Shown in pieces: positions 1 to 8,596 of a DNA stretch of 40,579 bases. The notes beneath the pieces were generated by a model, which was given only the letters and a program-made list of their open reading frames with translations, searched no databases and was not told the origin of the DNA. The stretch is from Zetaproteobacteria bacterium (GTDB taxonomy: Bacteria; Pseudomonadota; Zetaproteobacteria; Mariprofundales; Mariprofundaceae), in contig QILF01000052.1 in NCBI GenBank assembly GCA_003233235.1, positions 1 through 40,579 of the forward strand, written 5' to 3'. The position numbers and the translations under genes are program-made. Within the stretch, counting starts at the first letter, position 1; each line of letters begins with the position of its first letter.

Positions 1-91
1 ATCCATGGCGAACTTCTATGCTACGCCAGACACCTCAAAAGCGGACAATTCTATCTGGCAGAAAAGAGGACATTTCTACTTTGCGTTGACA
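1..91. mobile_element. IS21-like insertion sequence end (remnant or edge)
   Basis: Two diverged direct repeats of about 20 nt (40-59 and 65-84, about 15 of 20 bases the same, 25 nt apart) are followed by ttgcgttgaca, so the presumed tip ends in CA at 91. Read from the other strand the tip is TGTCAACGCAAAGTAGAAAT. Repeated motifs just inside the tip, with a TG...CA boundary, are the arrangement known for the ends of IS21-family elements. No istA/istB coding can be read in the 91 bases, so the body of the element, if present, lies to the left of the window. Confidence 0.5.
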
Positions 92-219
92 ATAAACCGC
101 CTCTCTATTGCCGCGCCCGGCATATCCGTTAGGCTGTTGCGTTGATTTAATTTCGATAGCACCTGAAACAACAAAACCGGTGCGAATAGCCGCAAGGCAC
201 AGCTTGGAAGGTAAAGGCC

Positions 220-1029
220 ATGATCCGCTGCAAGGCACTGAGTAAAACATACGCTGGTATTCCCGCGCTAAATGGCGTGGACCTGCATGTGCGCGCCCAT
301 AAAACCACCGTTATCATGGGCGGATCCGGCTCTGGCAAGACGACGCTGCTGCGCCTGATTGCCGGACTCGAAAAACCTAGCGGCGGCGAGATTTATTACG
401 GTGACGAGGACTTTTTGCACATGCCGCACCGGCGTCTGTACGAATTGCGTCAATCAATGGGGATGGTATTCCAATATTCCGCACTGCTGAATTCGTTGAA
501 TGTTTACGATAACGTTGCTTTTACCTTACATGAGCACAGTGATTTGGATAGCGATATTATCCATACCATCGTAACCATGAAACTGGAGCAGGTTGGTTTG
601 CGCGGCATGGAGCATCTGATGCCATCCGAACTTTCCGGCGGCATGGCCAAGCGTGTGGCACTTGCCCGAGCTATCGCCATGGATCCGGGAATCGTTTTCT
701 TCGATGAGCCGACCTCCGGACTGGACCCGATTTCGGCAGGTGTCATTACCTCGCTTATTCACGACCTGAGCATCAAATCACACCACACTTCGGTGGTGGT
801 TACGCATGATGTCGAGGCAGGACTCTCCATTGCTGATTACGTTGTGCTGCTGTGGCAGGGAGAAATCATCGCCGAAGGTTCCGCCGATGATATTCGGCAC
901 AGCGATGATGCGCGCGTGAACCAGTTTATTGAAGGCAAGCCGGATGGGCCGATTCCATTTTCGCGCAGCTCCGTCACCTACATTGACGATTTATTGCATA
1001 AACCCGGCACCGTAAGGATGGAGCCGTGA
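220..1029 (+). CDS. mlaF: MlaF, ATPase of the phospholipid ABC transporter
   Basis: This is the cytoplasmic ATPase that powers the Mla intermembrane phospholipid transporter together with MlaE and MlaD. The 269-residue protein has a Walker A motif GGSGSGKTT near residue 34, an ABC signature LSGGMAKRVALARA and a Walker B IVFFDEPTSGLD, followed by the switch histidine in VVTHD. The GGM in the signature is typical of the MlaF/Ttg2A group rather than of general importers. The ATG at 220 follows a purine-rich GGAAGG. The gene leads an operon in the order mlaF-E-D-C and its stop overlaps the mlaE start. Length matches the family. Identification is firm; the direction of lipid transport is not something the sequence shows. 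Confidence 0.95.
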   Translation: MIRCKALSKTYAGIPALNGVDLHVRAHKTTVIMGGSGSGKTTLLRLIAGLEKPSGGEIYYGDEDFLHMPHRRLYELRQSMGMVFQYSALLNSLNVYDNVAFTLHEHSDLDSDIIHTIVTMKLEQVGLRGMEHLMPSELSGGMAKRVALARAIAMDPGIVFFDEPTSGLDPISAGVITSLIHDLSIKSHHTSVVVTHDVEAGLSIADYVVLLWQGEIIAEGSADDIRHSDDARVNQFIEGKPDGPIPFSRSSVTYIDDLLHKPGTVRMEP

Positions 1030-1805
1030 ACGGTGCAGCCATAATGTTCGGTCGCATGGGGCGCAGCTTTCTCGGCATGGTTTTCCGGTTGGGCGATGCC
1101 ACAACCCTGAGCAGCACCTCGCTCGGATTGCTTCCCACACCACCGTGGCAAGGTCGCCACATTGTAATTCAGATGTTCAATATCGGCGTCGGTTCGTTGA
1201 TTATTATTGGTCTGACCGGCGCGTTTACCGGTATGGTGCTGGCGCTGCAAGGTTATTACACGCTGGCTAAATTCGGCTCCGAATCGATGCTCGGAGCAGG
1301 CATTGCGCTGGCGATTATTCGTGAACTCGGCCCGGTGCTCGGGGCAATGATGCTGACGGCCCGGGCTGGCTCTGCGATCACTGCCGAAATTGGTATTATG
1401 CGTGTTACCGAACAAATTGATGCGCTGGAAATGATGGCTGTCAATCCGCGCGCACGCATCATTATGCCGCGCATTATTGCCGCGACGCTGGTTTTACCGC
1501 TGCTTATCGCTCTGTTCGACCTGATTGGCATGGGTGCTGGTTATGTCGTCGGCGTTAAACTTCTGGGTGTGAATCCCGGTGCCTTTATCGCGGAAATGCA
1601 GGCCAAGGTTACCACACACGATATCAATACAGGGTGGATCAAAGCGGTGTCTTTCGGTTTTCTTATTGGTGTTATTTGCACCTACGTCGGATATCGCGCT
1701 ACACCGACCACCGAAGGCGTCGGCAAAGCGACCACGCAGGCGGTGGTACTTTCTTCGGTTGGTATTTTGGTGCTGGACTACATCTTAACATCGTTTTTTC
1801 TGTAA
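1026..1805 (+). CDS. mlaE: MlaE, permease of the phospholipid ABC transporter
   Basis: Inner-membrane permease of the Mla system, MlaE/YrbE (DUF140) family. The 259-residue sequence carries several hydrophobic helices and the family motifs RELGPVLGAMMLTARAGSAITAEIG and EQIDALEMMAVNP. The GTG start at 1026 overlaps the mlaF stop as GTGA, implying translational coupling; an internal ATG at 1044 is an alternative. MlaE dimerises and sits between the MlaF ATPase and the MlaD ring, passing phospholipid between the inner membrane and the periplasmic carrier. The next gene, mlaD, follows after 21 bases. Confidence 0.95.
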   Translation: MNGAAIMFGRMGRSFLGMVFRLGDATTLSSTSLGLLPTPPWQGRHIVIQMFNIGVGSLIIIGLTGAFTGMVLALQGYYTLAKFGSESMLGAGIALAIIRELGPVLGAMMLTARAGSAITAEIGIMRVTEQIDALEMMAVNPRARIIMPRIIAATLVLPLLIALFDLIGMGAGYVVGVKLLGVNPGAFIAEMQAKVTTHDINTGWIKAVSFGFLIGVICTYVGYRATPTTEGVGKATTQAVVLSSVGILVLDYILTSFFL

Positions 1806-1826
1806 TTTGGAATATGGAGCAGGCAT

Positions 1827-2285
1827 ATGAAAGAGTATAATCGCATCGAAATTACGGTAGGGCTATTTGTCTTTATCGGTATCGCCAGCATGTTCTATAT
1901 GGCGCTGAAACTCGGCGAGGTTGGCGGCATAGGAACCTCTGGATATCATTTACAAGCGGCATTCGACGATGTCGGCGGGGTACGCGCAGGTGCTGATGTG
2001 ATGATTGCAGGTGTCGTGATTGGCCGTGTCGATAACGTACATCTGAACGCTGATGATCAAGCTGAGGTCAGCATGCGCATCCATGACAACGTTCATATTA
2101 CTGCTGATGCTATCGCCTCAATCCGCACCAAGGGAATTATCGGTGATCGTTTTATCCGTATTTCTCAAGGAGGTGACGATACGATGCTTGCTGACGGTGG
2201 AACGGTGGACGAAACTGAATCGGCTATCAGCCTGGAAGGCTTGGTGTCGAAATACATCTTCAACAGTGATTCCAGCAAAAAATAG
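1827..2285 (+). CDS. mlaD: MlaD, MCE-domain lipid-binding ring protein
   Basis: The 152-residue protein starts with a short cytoplasmic stretch (NRIEITVG) and one membrane helix (about residues 11-29), followed by a single MCE domain (about 38-118) with the usual VGGVRAGADVMIAGVVIGRV and IRTKGIIGDRFIRIS segments. In E. coli MlaD forms a hexameric ring at the periplasmic face of MlaE, with a hydrophobic pore for phospholipids. This protein is shorter than E. coli MlaD because of a shorter C-terminal tail. It lies between mlaE and mlaC in the standard order. Confidence 0.93.
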   Translation: MKEYNRIEITVGLFVFIGIASMFYMALKLGEVGGIGTSGYHLQAAFDDVGGVRAGADVMIAGVVIGRVDNVHLNADDQAEVSMRIHDNVHITADAIASIRTKGIIGDRFIRISQGGDDTMLADGGTVDETESAISLEGLVSKYIFNSDSSKK

Positions 2286-2385
2286 GCTGTACGCAGCACC
2301 CGCAGGCGGAGTAAATACCCCTGTCTCGAAATGCTGTAAGCCATAAGCTTTAGCACTGTACTGATACGCCAAGGAGAACGTACTT

Positions 2386-3045
2386 ATGTTGAGAAAAACA
2401 CTTATCCTACTTTCATTTATTACCCTGCTGCCGGTGCAAGTCATTGCCGCTACCGATGCCGGTTCGCAGCAGATAGATGCAGGCCAAACGTTGCAGCTTA
2501 ACGACCCGAAGGTCGTTGTCCAAACTGCGGTCAGCGGCGTTATCAACGCACTTAAAGCACGCAAAGATCAAAACGCATTATCTGCCGAAGATCGTGCGGC
2601 TATCCGTAAAGCTATCGGGGGCTACTTTGACTTTGTCGAAATGGCTAGGCGTGCACTGGGCAGGCCGTGGAGAAAGATGGACATCGCACAAAAAAAAGAT
2701 TTTGTCCTGACGTTCCGTGAGCTTTTGGAACGCTCCTACGGCAACCGTCTCTCCGAATACCACGACCAGCAGGTTGAATATGGTAAAGTGAAAATTGGCA
2801 AACGCACAGCCTCTGTCGATTCAGAGGTCATTGATGCCGACAAGCGTATCCCGGTGCGCTATAAACTGGTGCACAAAAAAATTGGCTGGCGCGTTTACGA
2901 TATCAAGGTGGAAGGTATCAGTATGATCAACACCTACCGAACCGACTTCGGCGAAGCGGTTAATAAAAATGGTATTGTGGGTTTCCTGAAAGATTTGAAA
3001 GAACGTGTTGCCGGATTAGAGAAACAGGATAAACCCAACGGCTAA
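2386..3045 (+). CDS. mlaC: MlaC, periplasmic phospholipid-binding protein
   Basis: The 219-residue protein has a signal peptide (MLRKTLILLSFITLLPVQVIAA, likely cut after the AA around residue 22) and the MlaC/Ttg2D fold, including FDFVEMARRALGRPWRKM and a C-terminal half with WRVYDIKVEGISMINTYR. It is the periplasmic shuttle that carries phospholipid between the MlaFED complex and the outer membrane. A strong AAGGAG lies ahead of the ATG at 2386. The 100-base gap to mlaD is larger than the other spacings in the operon and may hold a secondary promoter. No mlaB (STAS protein) follows, unlike in E. coli. Confidence 0.92.
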   Translation: MLRKTLILLSFITLLPVQVIAATDAGSQQIDAGQTLQLNDPKVVVQTAVSGVINALKARKDQNALSAEDRAAIRKAIGGYFDFVEMARRALGRPWRKMDIAQKKDFVLTFRELLERSYGNRLSEYHDQQVEYGKVKIGKRTASVDSEVIDADKRIPVRYKLVHKKIGWRVYDIKVEGISMINTYRTDFGEAVNKNGIVGFLKDLKERVAGLEKQDKPNG

Positions 3046-3069
3046 TCACTTGCCGCAGCCCTGCAAGTC

Positions 3070-6000
3070 ATGAGAAAGATACTGGTTGCATGCCGACGCA
3101 TTTTGCTTGCAGGGGCTGTTGGCGTTTTGCTGGTTGTCGGCTGGGTCTTCTGGCAAGCCCCTTCGCTGAATGAAATGCATCCACAACTGGAGCGTGTTCT
3201 CGCCCGGCAATTCGGCCTGAAAAGTATCCAACTCGGCAAATTATCATGGCGCTGGGCCGGGCAAACCTGGCTGAATGCCGAGAACATTACATTTACCGGC
3301 CCGGCAGAACGCATTCGCGTCGAAGATGCGCAATTGGAAGTGCGGATTTCAAGCTGGGAGCTGTTGCTTGGTAACATTCGTCCGACCAGCATCAGCTTGC
3401 GTCACGGTCAGATTTCCCTACAACTGCCTCGTGCTGCCGTTGGCGAATCTTTGCCCGTACTTTCCGGTGTGCTGCAAATTGAGGACTCCACAGTCACGCT
3501 TGGTTACGGTGAATTCTCAAATCGTTTTCATCACCTTGATCTGCATCTTGATACGGTTCGTCGTAACCTTTCCATGCAATTGCCCGGTTTTACACTTAAT
3601 GTCGATTGGGATAAAAATTTACAACCGCTCAGTTTGCATACCCGTTTCGACAATTTAAACTGGCTGCCTAAGGCATGGCGTTTGCGCACGCGTGGCGAAT
3701 TCAGCGCTATGCTGGATATCAGCAAGTCGGCAGAGGTTTCCGGCTGGCAACTGGGGGGGCAACTCAATTCAGTGGCTGGAGCGGTTATTCTAAACAACGA
3801 AAACGCGCCATTTATCGCATTCAACGACGTACACCTTCAGGCGCTCATCCATACCGGGGGGCATGCAGCCGACATCCGGCGCGTTGAATGGCAGACCATT
3901 GAGTGGCAGGACGGCGATAACCATCTTAGCGCAAACGGTGATTGGCGCGATGGTCAGCTTAATCTGGCTGTGCAAGCCGAAACACTGCACCTCGAAGTGC
4001 TGGCAGGCTGGGCGCAGGCGCTGGTCGGCGACGGATGGAGGGAATGGCTCGGTGGCCTGCGCGGCAGCGCACAAAAACTCAATGCTCAATTGCACCTCAA
4101 ACAGAAAAAAGCATGGCGCAAACCGGAACTGGAAAATATCGACGCAAATAATATACGCCTCAGCGCAGAGCTGAGTGATGTAACCATTCCGTTGAGCGGA
4201 GCGAACGAGTTACTGCAAGAGCTGACCGGCAAACTTAATTTTGATGCCGACGGACTGAATATGACGGTGCAGCATGTTTTACTGCCACATCAGGCTGGTT
4301 CGGTGCATGGAAAACTGCATGTTGCCGACCTGAATAAACCCGTGTTCGCCATTGAAGGTCAGGGTGAAGTGGATGTTGGCCGTTGCGAACGGTGGCTGAA
4401 TCCGGGCAGCATGCCACAACTGGTTTGGAAACAGGCTCCAGCCAATGCCCGTTTCGCATTCGATTGGCCGATGTATGCCACACAACCAAGCAAGGGCGAA
4501 GCGGAATTGACGCCAATATCGGTGTGGCAGGTTGAAATTATGCAGCGTCCGGTTCTGTTGCGCGGTGGCAGTATGCGCTGGCAGACCGACGGCTCGTTGC
4601 GGTTCTCAGCGATGAAACTTCATTACGACGGTTTCGATGCCACACTTGATATGCAGCTACAGGAACAAGGACATGCCATCTGGAATTTGAATAAATTGCG
4701 GATGCAGTTTTCCGGTGATTTTGCCGACATTGCCGCACGCTATCGTATGCCGATTGATGGAGCCTCAGGACATTACACAGCACGGCTTGAATTCAAGCCA
4801 CCACAAACAATAAACAACAAAACAGAAAAAGGCGTATGGGAATTGAATGCCGACCTTGGCAATGCCGCATGGCGTCGCCTGCTTGGCTCACATAAGAATG
4901 TCGGGGAACCCTATGCACTCAAATTTAGCGGTTGGCAGACCCCGGACGGTTTTGAACTCAATAGTATCCGCAGTCATGGCGGTGCGCCGCTGGTCATCGG
5001 CAAAGGCAGTATGAACAAACAGCGCATTTCATTGCGTATCAGCACGCTGAAAGCTCCGGCTTTCAGCGGCGAGCTTACCGTCAGTGCTCCTTTCGATGAC
5101 GCGCCGCTGGAAATCAACATCAACTCCGATTTTATGGATCATAGCGCATTGCCCGAGCAAATGCCGGAAATACAAAAATTGGTAAATATTCCGGCAACAG
5201 GAAGTAAAGCGCGTCAGTGGGTCATGCGCGGCAATTTCCGGCATATTCGCTGGGATGCGTTGTCCATTCGTGGTGTGCGCATTAATTTTGCATCCTCAAC
5301 CCAAGGCATTGGCACGTTGCAAGCCGACATGCTGAATGCAGCCAAGCTATCCATTTTCCGCGTGCATGCCTTTTTTCATCTTTCCTCGGGTGGCAATGTC
5401 GATATTCGCAATTTGACAGCACAAATGCTCGGGCAAAACTTACACCTGTCAGGTAATCTGCGCCCGCAACCCGGTGGCGGTTTGCACTGGACGGGTTTTG
5501 CCGACATCAGTGGTGATTTCAGTCAAATCATTCAACGCCTTGATGCCTCAAAACTCTTTCGGGGTGGTGTCGTACACGCGTTGTGGTCGGGCAACGGTGT
5601 GATTAAAGCGGAACAACCGTGGTGGAACGGCATGCATGGCCGATTGCGTTTACGCTCCGATAAAGGGCGTATCCTCGAAGGTGGCACCATGACCAAGATG
5701 CTGGCGGCACTCAGCCTGACCGATCTGCCTCATTTTCTTACCGGCAAACGTGAGGATATAACCGGGCCGGGCATGTTGTATAAGCGGCTGCAACTTGAAT
5801 CGACGGTGCGCGAAGAAAAAGCCCAAATCCGGCGCTTGGCCATGCGTGCCTCAGCATTGGACATGGCCGGACGCGGCAGCATCAATCTTGCCACTGGCGA
5901 CATTGATTTATATGTAACAGCACGCCCGTTGCAAAACCTCGATTCTTTCCTGCGTATGATTCCACTGTTGCGTGACCTTGTTCTCGGAGCGGCAAAAAGT

Positions 6001-6180
6001 GTCTTCCGCAAAATTTATCATGTGTATGGCCCGTTGCAGAATGCCAAGGTGGAAGCGGTGAGTGCCGAGCAGGCTGGATTGCCCGAAGCAGGCTTGCTGG
6101 AAGCCCTCATTAGCTTGCCGGGACGCTGGTTCGACGCGGGCAGCAAAGCAACTGAAGAGGCACTTCCAGCGACACCGTAA
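3070..6180 (+). CDS. YhdP-like AsmA-superfamily protein (DUF3971)
   Basis: A 1036-residue protein with one N-terminal membrane helix (about residues 10-30) and a long beta-rich periplasmic region, in the pattern of the AsmA/YhdP/TamB superfamily of bridge-like lipid transport proteins. The N-terminal part (QLERVLARQFGLKSIQLGKLSWRW...) matches the DUF3971-type start of YhdP, and the C-terminal part (about 800-1000) resembles an AsmA-like C-terminal region (KGRILEGGTMTKMLAALSLTDL, then GDIDLYVTARPLQNL). E. coli YhdP is larger (about 1266 residues) and helps move phospholipid to the outer membrane. The gene begins 24 bases after mlaC, so it is probably in the mla operon. The family call is solid; orthology to YhdP itself is likely but not certain. 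Confidence 0.8.
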   Translation: MRKILVACRRILLAGAVGVLLVVGWVFWQAPSLNEMHPQLERVLARQFGLKSIQLGKLSWRWAGQTWLNAENITFTGPAERIRVEDAQLEVRISSWELLLGNIRPTSISLRHGQISLQLPRAAVGESLPVLSGVLQIEDSTVTLGYGEFSNRFHHLDLHLDTVRRNLSMQLPGFTLNVDWDKNLQPLSLHTRFDNLNWLPKAWRLRTRGEFSAMLDISKSAEVSGWQLGGQLNSVAGAVILNNENAPFIAFNDVHLQALIHTGGHAADIRRVEWQTIEWQDGDNHLSANGDWRDGQLNLAVQAETLHLEVLAGWAQALVGDGWREWLGGLRGSAQKLNAQLHLKQKKAWRKPELENIDANNIRLSAELSDVTIPLSGANELLQELTGKLNFDADGLNMTVQHVLLPHQAGSVHGKLHVADLNKPVFAIEGQGEVDVGRCERWLNPGSMPQLVWKQAPANARFAFDWPMYATQPSKGEAELTPISVWQVEIMQRPVLLRGGSMRWQTDGSLRFSAMKLHYDGFDATLDMQLQEQGHAIWNLNKLRMQFSGDFADIAARYRMPIDGASGHYTARLEFKPPQTINNKTEKGVWELNADLGNAAWRRLLGSHKNVGEPYALKFSGWQTPDGFELNSIRSHGGAPLVIGKGSMNKQRISLRISTLKAPAFSGELTVSAPFDDAPLEININSDFMDHSALPEQMPEIQKLVNIPATGSKARQWVMRGNFRHIRWDALSIRGVRINFASSTQGIGTLQADMLNAAKLSIFRVHAFFHLSSGGNVDIRNLTAQMLGQNLHLSGNLRPQPGGGLHWTGFADISGDFSQIIQRLDASKLFRGGVVHALWSGNGVIKAEQPWWNGMHGRLRLRSDKGRILEGGTMTKMLAALSLTDLPHFLTGKREDITGPGMLYKRLQLESTVREEKAQIRRLAMRASALDMAGRGSINLATGDIDLYVTARPLQNLDSFLRMIPLLRDLVLGAAKSVFRKIYHVYGPLQNAKVEAVSAEQAGLPEAGLLEALISLPGRWFDAGSKATEEALPATP

Positions 6181-6221
6181 ACACTTCTTTGCAAAGCGAA
6201 AAAGCCGTCTATACTGCTCGC

Positions 6222-6959
6222 ATGCAGCTCATCATGCTGGACACTGAAACTACCGGACTTTCACCTCTGAATGGAGACCGCATTGTTGAAATCGGTGCGG
6301 TTCGGGTATCGCAGCGACATATCGACCGCAAACAGGTATTTCACCACTACATCAATCCTGATCGCCACATTCCTGAAGAAGTGGTGCGCATTCACGGCAT
6401 TAGCGATAAAGATGTAAAAGATAAACCACGTTTTGTTGATATTGGCGAAGCCTTTCTGGACTTCATTCAGGATGCTACGCTGGTTATTCACAATGCTGCT
6501 TTTGATCTTGGTTTTCTGATGCAGGAGCTGCGCCTTGCCAAGCTGTCCGGAATCGCCGACGTTCCGGTCATTGATTCACTACAGGTGGCTCGCAAACGCC
6601 ATCCACATCAGCGCAATAACCTCGATGCACTATGCGATCGCTACAACGTGGAACGCGGACATCGCACCCTGCACGGTGCACTGCTTGATGCCGAGTTACT
6701 CGCTGAAATGTATCTGGCGATGACCGGCGGCAGACAGTTTTCTCTGGATATGGAAGCGACGCCACATCCGGCCTCCAATTTTGTGCAATTACCGGAAAGC
6801 AGCAGCGGGCGTGCCGAAAAAGCGGAAACCGCCAAGCTGATGCGCCGACCATCTCCACCGCTTGCTGACGAAGATATGGATGCGCACCGCCACATGCTGG
6901 AGCGCATCCATCAGGAAAGCGGTCAGGCCATCTGGCTGTTGCCGCCAAGCGCCTCATAA
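6222..6959 (+). CDS. dnaQ: DNA polymerase III epsilon subunit (3'-5' proofreading exonuclease)
   Basis: The protein closely follows E. coli DnaQ along its length. It has the ExoI motif LDTETTG (D7, E9), a HIHGISD-like segment (RIHGISDKDVKDKP), ExoII VIHNAAFDLGF, and ExoIII HRTLHGALLDAELLAEMYLAMTGG, with the His and Asp of a DEDDh exonuclease. The C-terminal tail (DEDMDAHRHMLERI...GQAIW) resembles the region that joins the polymerase alpha subunit. The track start at 6189 is a TTG; I prefer the ATG at 6222, which puts the exonuclease motif a few residues from the N-terminus as in E. coli. An ATG at 6234 is also possible. It corrects misincorporated bases during replication. Confidence 0.93.
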   Translation: MQLIMLDTETTGLSPLNGDRIVEIGAVRVSQRHIDRKQVFHHYINPDRHIPEEVVRIHGISDKDVKDKPRFVDIGEAFLDFIQDATLVIHNAAFDLGFLMQELRLAKLSGIADVPVIDSLQVARKRHPHQRNNLDALCDRYNVERGHRTLHGALLDAELLAEMYLAMTGGRQFSLDMEATPHPASNFVQLPESSSGRAEKAETAKLMRRPSPPLADEDMDAHRHMLERIHQESGQAIWLLPPSAS

Positions 6960-6965
6960 CAGCAG

Positions 6966-7427
6966 ATGCGCCTTCCTTCTCCGATTCTCGTCGTCTGTCA
7001 GGGTAATTTGTGCCGTAGTCCGTTCGCCGAACTTTTGTTGCAGAAAAAGTTGCAGGATGCCGGTGTATATGCCGAACTGTTCAGTCGCGGTTTGCAGAAT
7101 ATTGGCAGCCAGCCGGTACCGGACGTTGCATTATCCGTTGCGCTCGAATTCGACATCGATCTTTCAATCCATCGCTCCACCATGCTTCTCAAACAGGACT
7201 TGCAACACGCAGCATTCGTGCTGGTGATGAGCGCCCGCCAACGGAAGTTTATCGGCGAGATCAGTCCGATGAGTATCGGTAAAGTCTTTCTGCTATCGCA
7301 ACCCGATGGCGGCGATACGGTTGCCGACCCTATCGGTCAATCAGCCGATGTCTTTCGCGAGGTCTACACGGAAATCGCTGAACATATTGATGCATGGTTA
7401 CAGCGCTTTGGCATTGTTCAAGCCTGA
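6966..7427 (+). CDS. Low-molecular-weight protein tyrosine phosphatase
   Basis: The 153-residue protein has the CX5RS phosphate-binding loop at the N-terminus (CQGNLCRSP, C11 and R17) and the general-acid Asp in VADPIG (D121), the complete active site of the LMW-PTP family. It begins 6 bases after dnaQ and probably shares its transcript. Related bacterial enzymes (Wzb, Etp) dephosphorylate tyrosine kinases that control capsule or exopolysaccharide export, but no such kinase is seen in this window, so the substrate is unknown. The GN in the loop is typical of the bacterial members; an arsenate reductase relative is less likely. Confidence 0.85.
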   Translation: MRLPSPILVVCQGNLCRSPFAELLLQKKLQDAGVYAELFSRGLQNIGSQPVPDVALSVALEFDIDLSIHRSTMLLKQDLQHAAFVLVMSARQRKFIGEISPMSIGKVFLLSQPDGGDTVADPIGQSADVFREVYTEIAEHIDAWLQRFGIVQA

Positions 7428-7528
7428 ATACCGGCCCGCAGATAGTGCAAAGCGACAATGGATTAGCGGCTACGTTCCAGCACTTGCAGTGCGCTTACAT
7501 CTTCCTAGCATGCACCTTCACAATCCAT

Positions 7529-7602
7529 GCGGGTGTAGCACAATGGTAGTGCAGCAGCTTCCCAAGCTGAATACGAGGGTTCGATTCCCTTCACCCGCTC
7601 CA
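7529..7602 (+). tRNA. glyU: tRNA-Gly (anticodon CCC)
   Basis: A 74-base cloverleaf with a perfect 7-bp acceptor stem (GCGGGTG/CACCCGC), a D-arm GCAC-AATGGTA-GTGC, an anticodon loop TTCCCAA reading CCC, a T-arm around GGTTCGATTCC and an encoded TCCA end. The sequence closely resembles E. coli glyU. The outermost pair of the anticodon stem (GCAGC with GCTGA) is a G-A mismatch. It lies between the phosphatase gene and zapD. Confidence 0.97.
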
Positions 7603-7631
7603 TGTTTTGATACAGGTAGCCACAAACACAT

Positions 7632-8405
7632 ATGAGCCAATTTATTCGTTTTTCATTTCCCCTAAGTCCACGCATGCAGAGTTTTCTGCAATTGCGCGAT
7701 GGTCTTGCCTGTTTGGCCGAAGCCAATGCCGACCAGCAGCCTTATGTCTGGTTACAAGCCTGTGCCGATTTGCACATTTCGTTATTCGGCGAGCAGGGGC
7801 GTCGGGCAGCACTATCCGATGTTATCGGTCTGCTTGGTTGTATGCAGGATCATCTGGATGCGCTGGCCAGCGAGCACCCACAATACTGCGAACAGATTAT
7901 GCGCTCCTGCGCCACGCTTGAAGGACACGAAAAAAATCTGCGTGGCGGTGTGGATGAAGCAAAAAACATCCTCACCTCTGATGCGCTGATTTCCGCCTGG
8001 ATGAACGGCCTGAAAAAACACGACTGGCTAGGACACCGGAAGCATATGCCACATGCCCTGCATACGTTATGGCATAACAGCCAACGACGCGAAGCTGTGC
8101 ATAATGCATTGCGCAATTTGAGTGAAGCGGTGAGTAGTATGCATGGCATGCTGCACGATTATGTGGCATGGGAATCGCATCTCGCGGAGGGCGGCGGTCA
8201 GCGTTTCCGGCTTGATTCCAGCAAACCATGCGGTTTGCTCATTGTCGGCCTGACACCTGCTCAAGTTGACGCTGGACTGATCCCCGACATTTCCGGCAAT
8301 CACATGGCTGTCCGCTTGCGTTTTCAGCGCTGGCTGCCTACTCAGGCTTCTGTTCAGGTCGATGAGGATGTGCCGTATCAGTGCATGCAAGTGCCTATCG
8401 CATGA
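7632..8405 (+). CDS. zapD: ZapD, FtsZ-associated cell division protein (DUF1342)
   Basis: The 257-residue protein begins FIRFSFPLSPRMQSFLQLRDGL, which lines up with the ZapD N-terminus (FEHPLNEKMRTWLRIE), and it ends with a beta-rich region (MAVRLRFQRWLP) like that of ZapD. It is mostly helical and lacks a signal peptide. ZapD crosslinks FtsZ filaments at the division ring. Context supports the call, because its stop overlaps the start of yacG (ATGA), the same adjacency seen in E. coli. Overall identity to E. coli ZapD is low, so the call leans partly on synteny. Confidence 0.8.
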   Translation: MSQFIRFSFPLSPRMQSFLQLRDGLACLAEANADQQPYVWLQACADLHISLFGEQGRRAALSDVIGLLGCMQDHLDALASEHPQYCEQIMRSCATLEGHEKNLRGGVDEAKNILTSDALISAWMNGLKKHDWLGHRKHMPHALHTLWHNSQRREAVHNALRNLSEAVSSMHGMLHDYVAWESHLAEGGGQRFRLDSSKPCGLLIVGLTPAQVDAGLIPDISGNHMAVRLRFQRWLPTQASVQVDEDVPYQCMQVPIA

Positions 8406-8596
8406 AAGCTAAAATAACTGAAAAGAATACTCGCGCCTGCCCCGTTTGCCGCAAACCTGTCGTTCCGGATACCCCGGAAGCGCCTTTTTGCAGCAAACGC
8501 TGCCGACAAATCGACCTTGGTCGCTGGGCGAGTGGCGATTATCAAATTGAGGGTGAGTCGGCGATGCCCTGGGAATTGGAACGCGGTGAAGATTGA
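8402..8596 (+). CDS. yacG: YacG, DNA gyrase inhibitor zinc finger protein
   Basis: A 64-residue protein with a four-cysteine zinc site, CPVC then CSKRC (C13, C16, C30, C34), followed by QIDLGRWASGDYQIEG, the YacG signature. E. coli YacG binds GyrB and inhibits gyrase. The ORF track starts earlier at 8381, but the ATG at 8402 overlaps the zapD stop as ATGA and gives the usual short N-terminus, so I use it. It is immediately followed by the Maf-family gene. Confidence 0.93.
   Translation: MKAKITEKNTRACPVCRKPVVPDTPEAPFCSKRCRQIDLGRWASGDYQIEGESAMPWELERGED

Noticed and set aside
8517-8585. Long N-terminal extension of YceF from a TTG start
   Set aside because: It would overlap most of yacG, and the extra residues have no counterpart in the Maf family.
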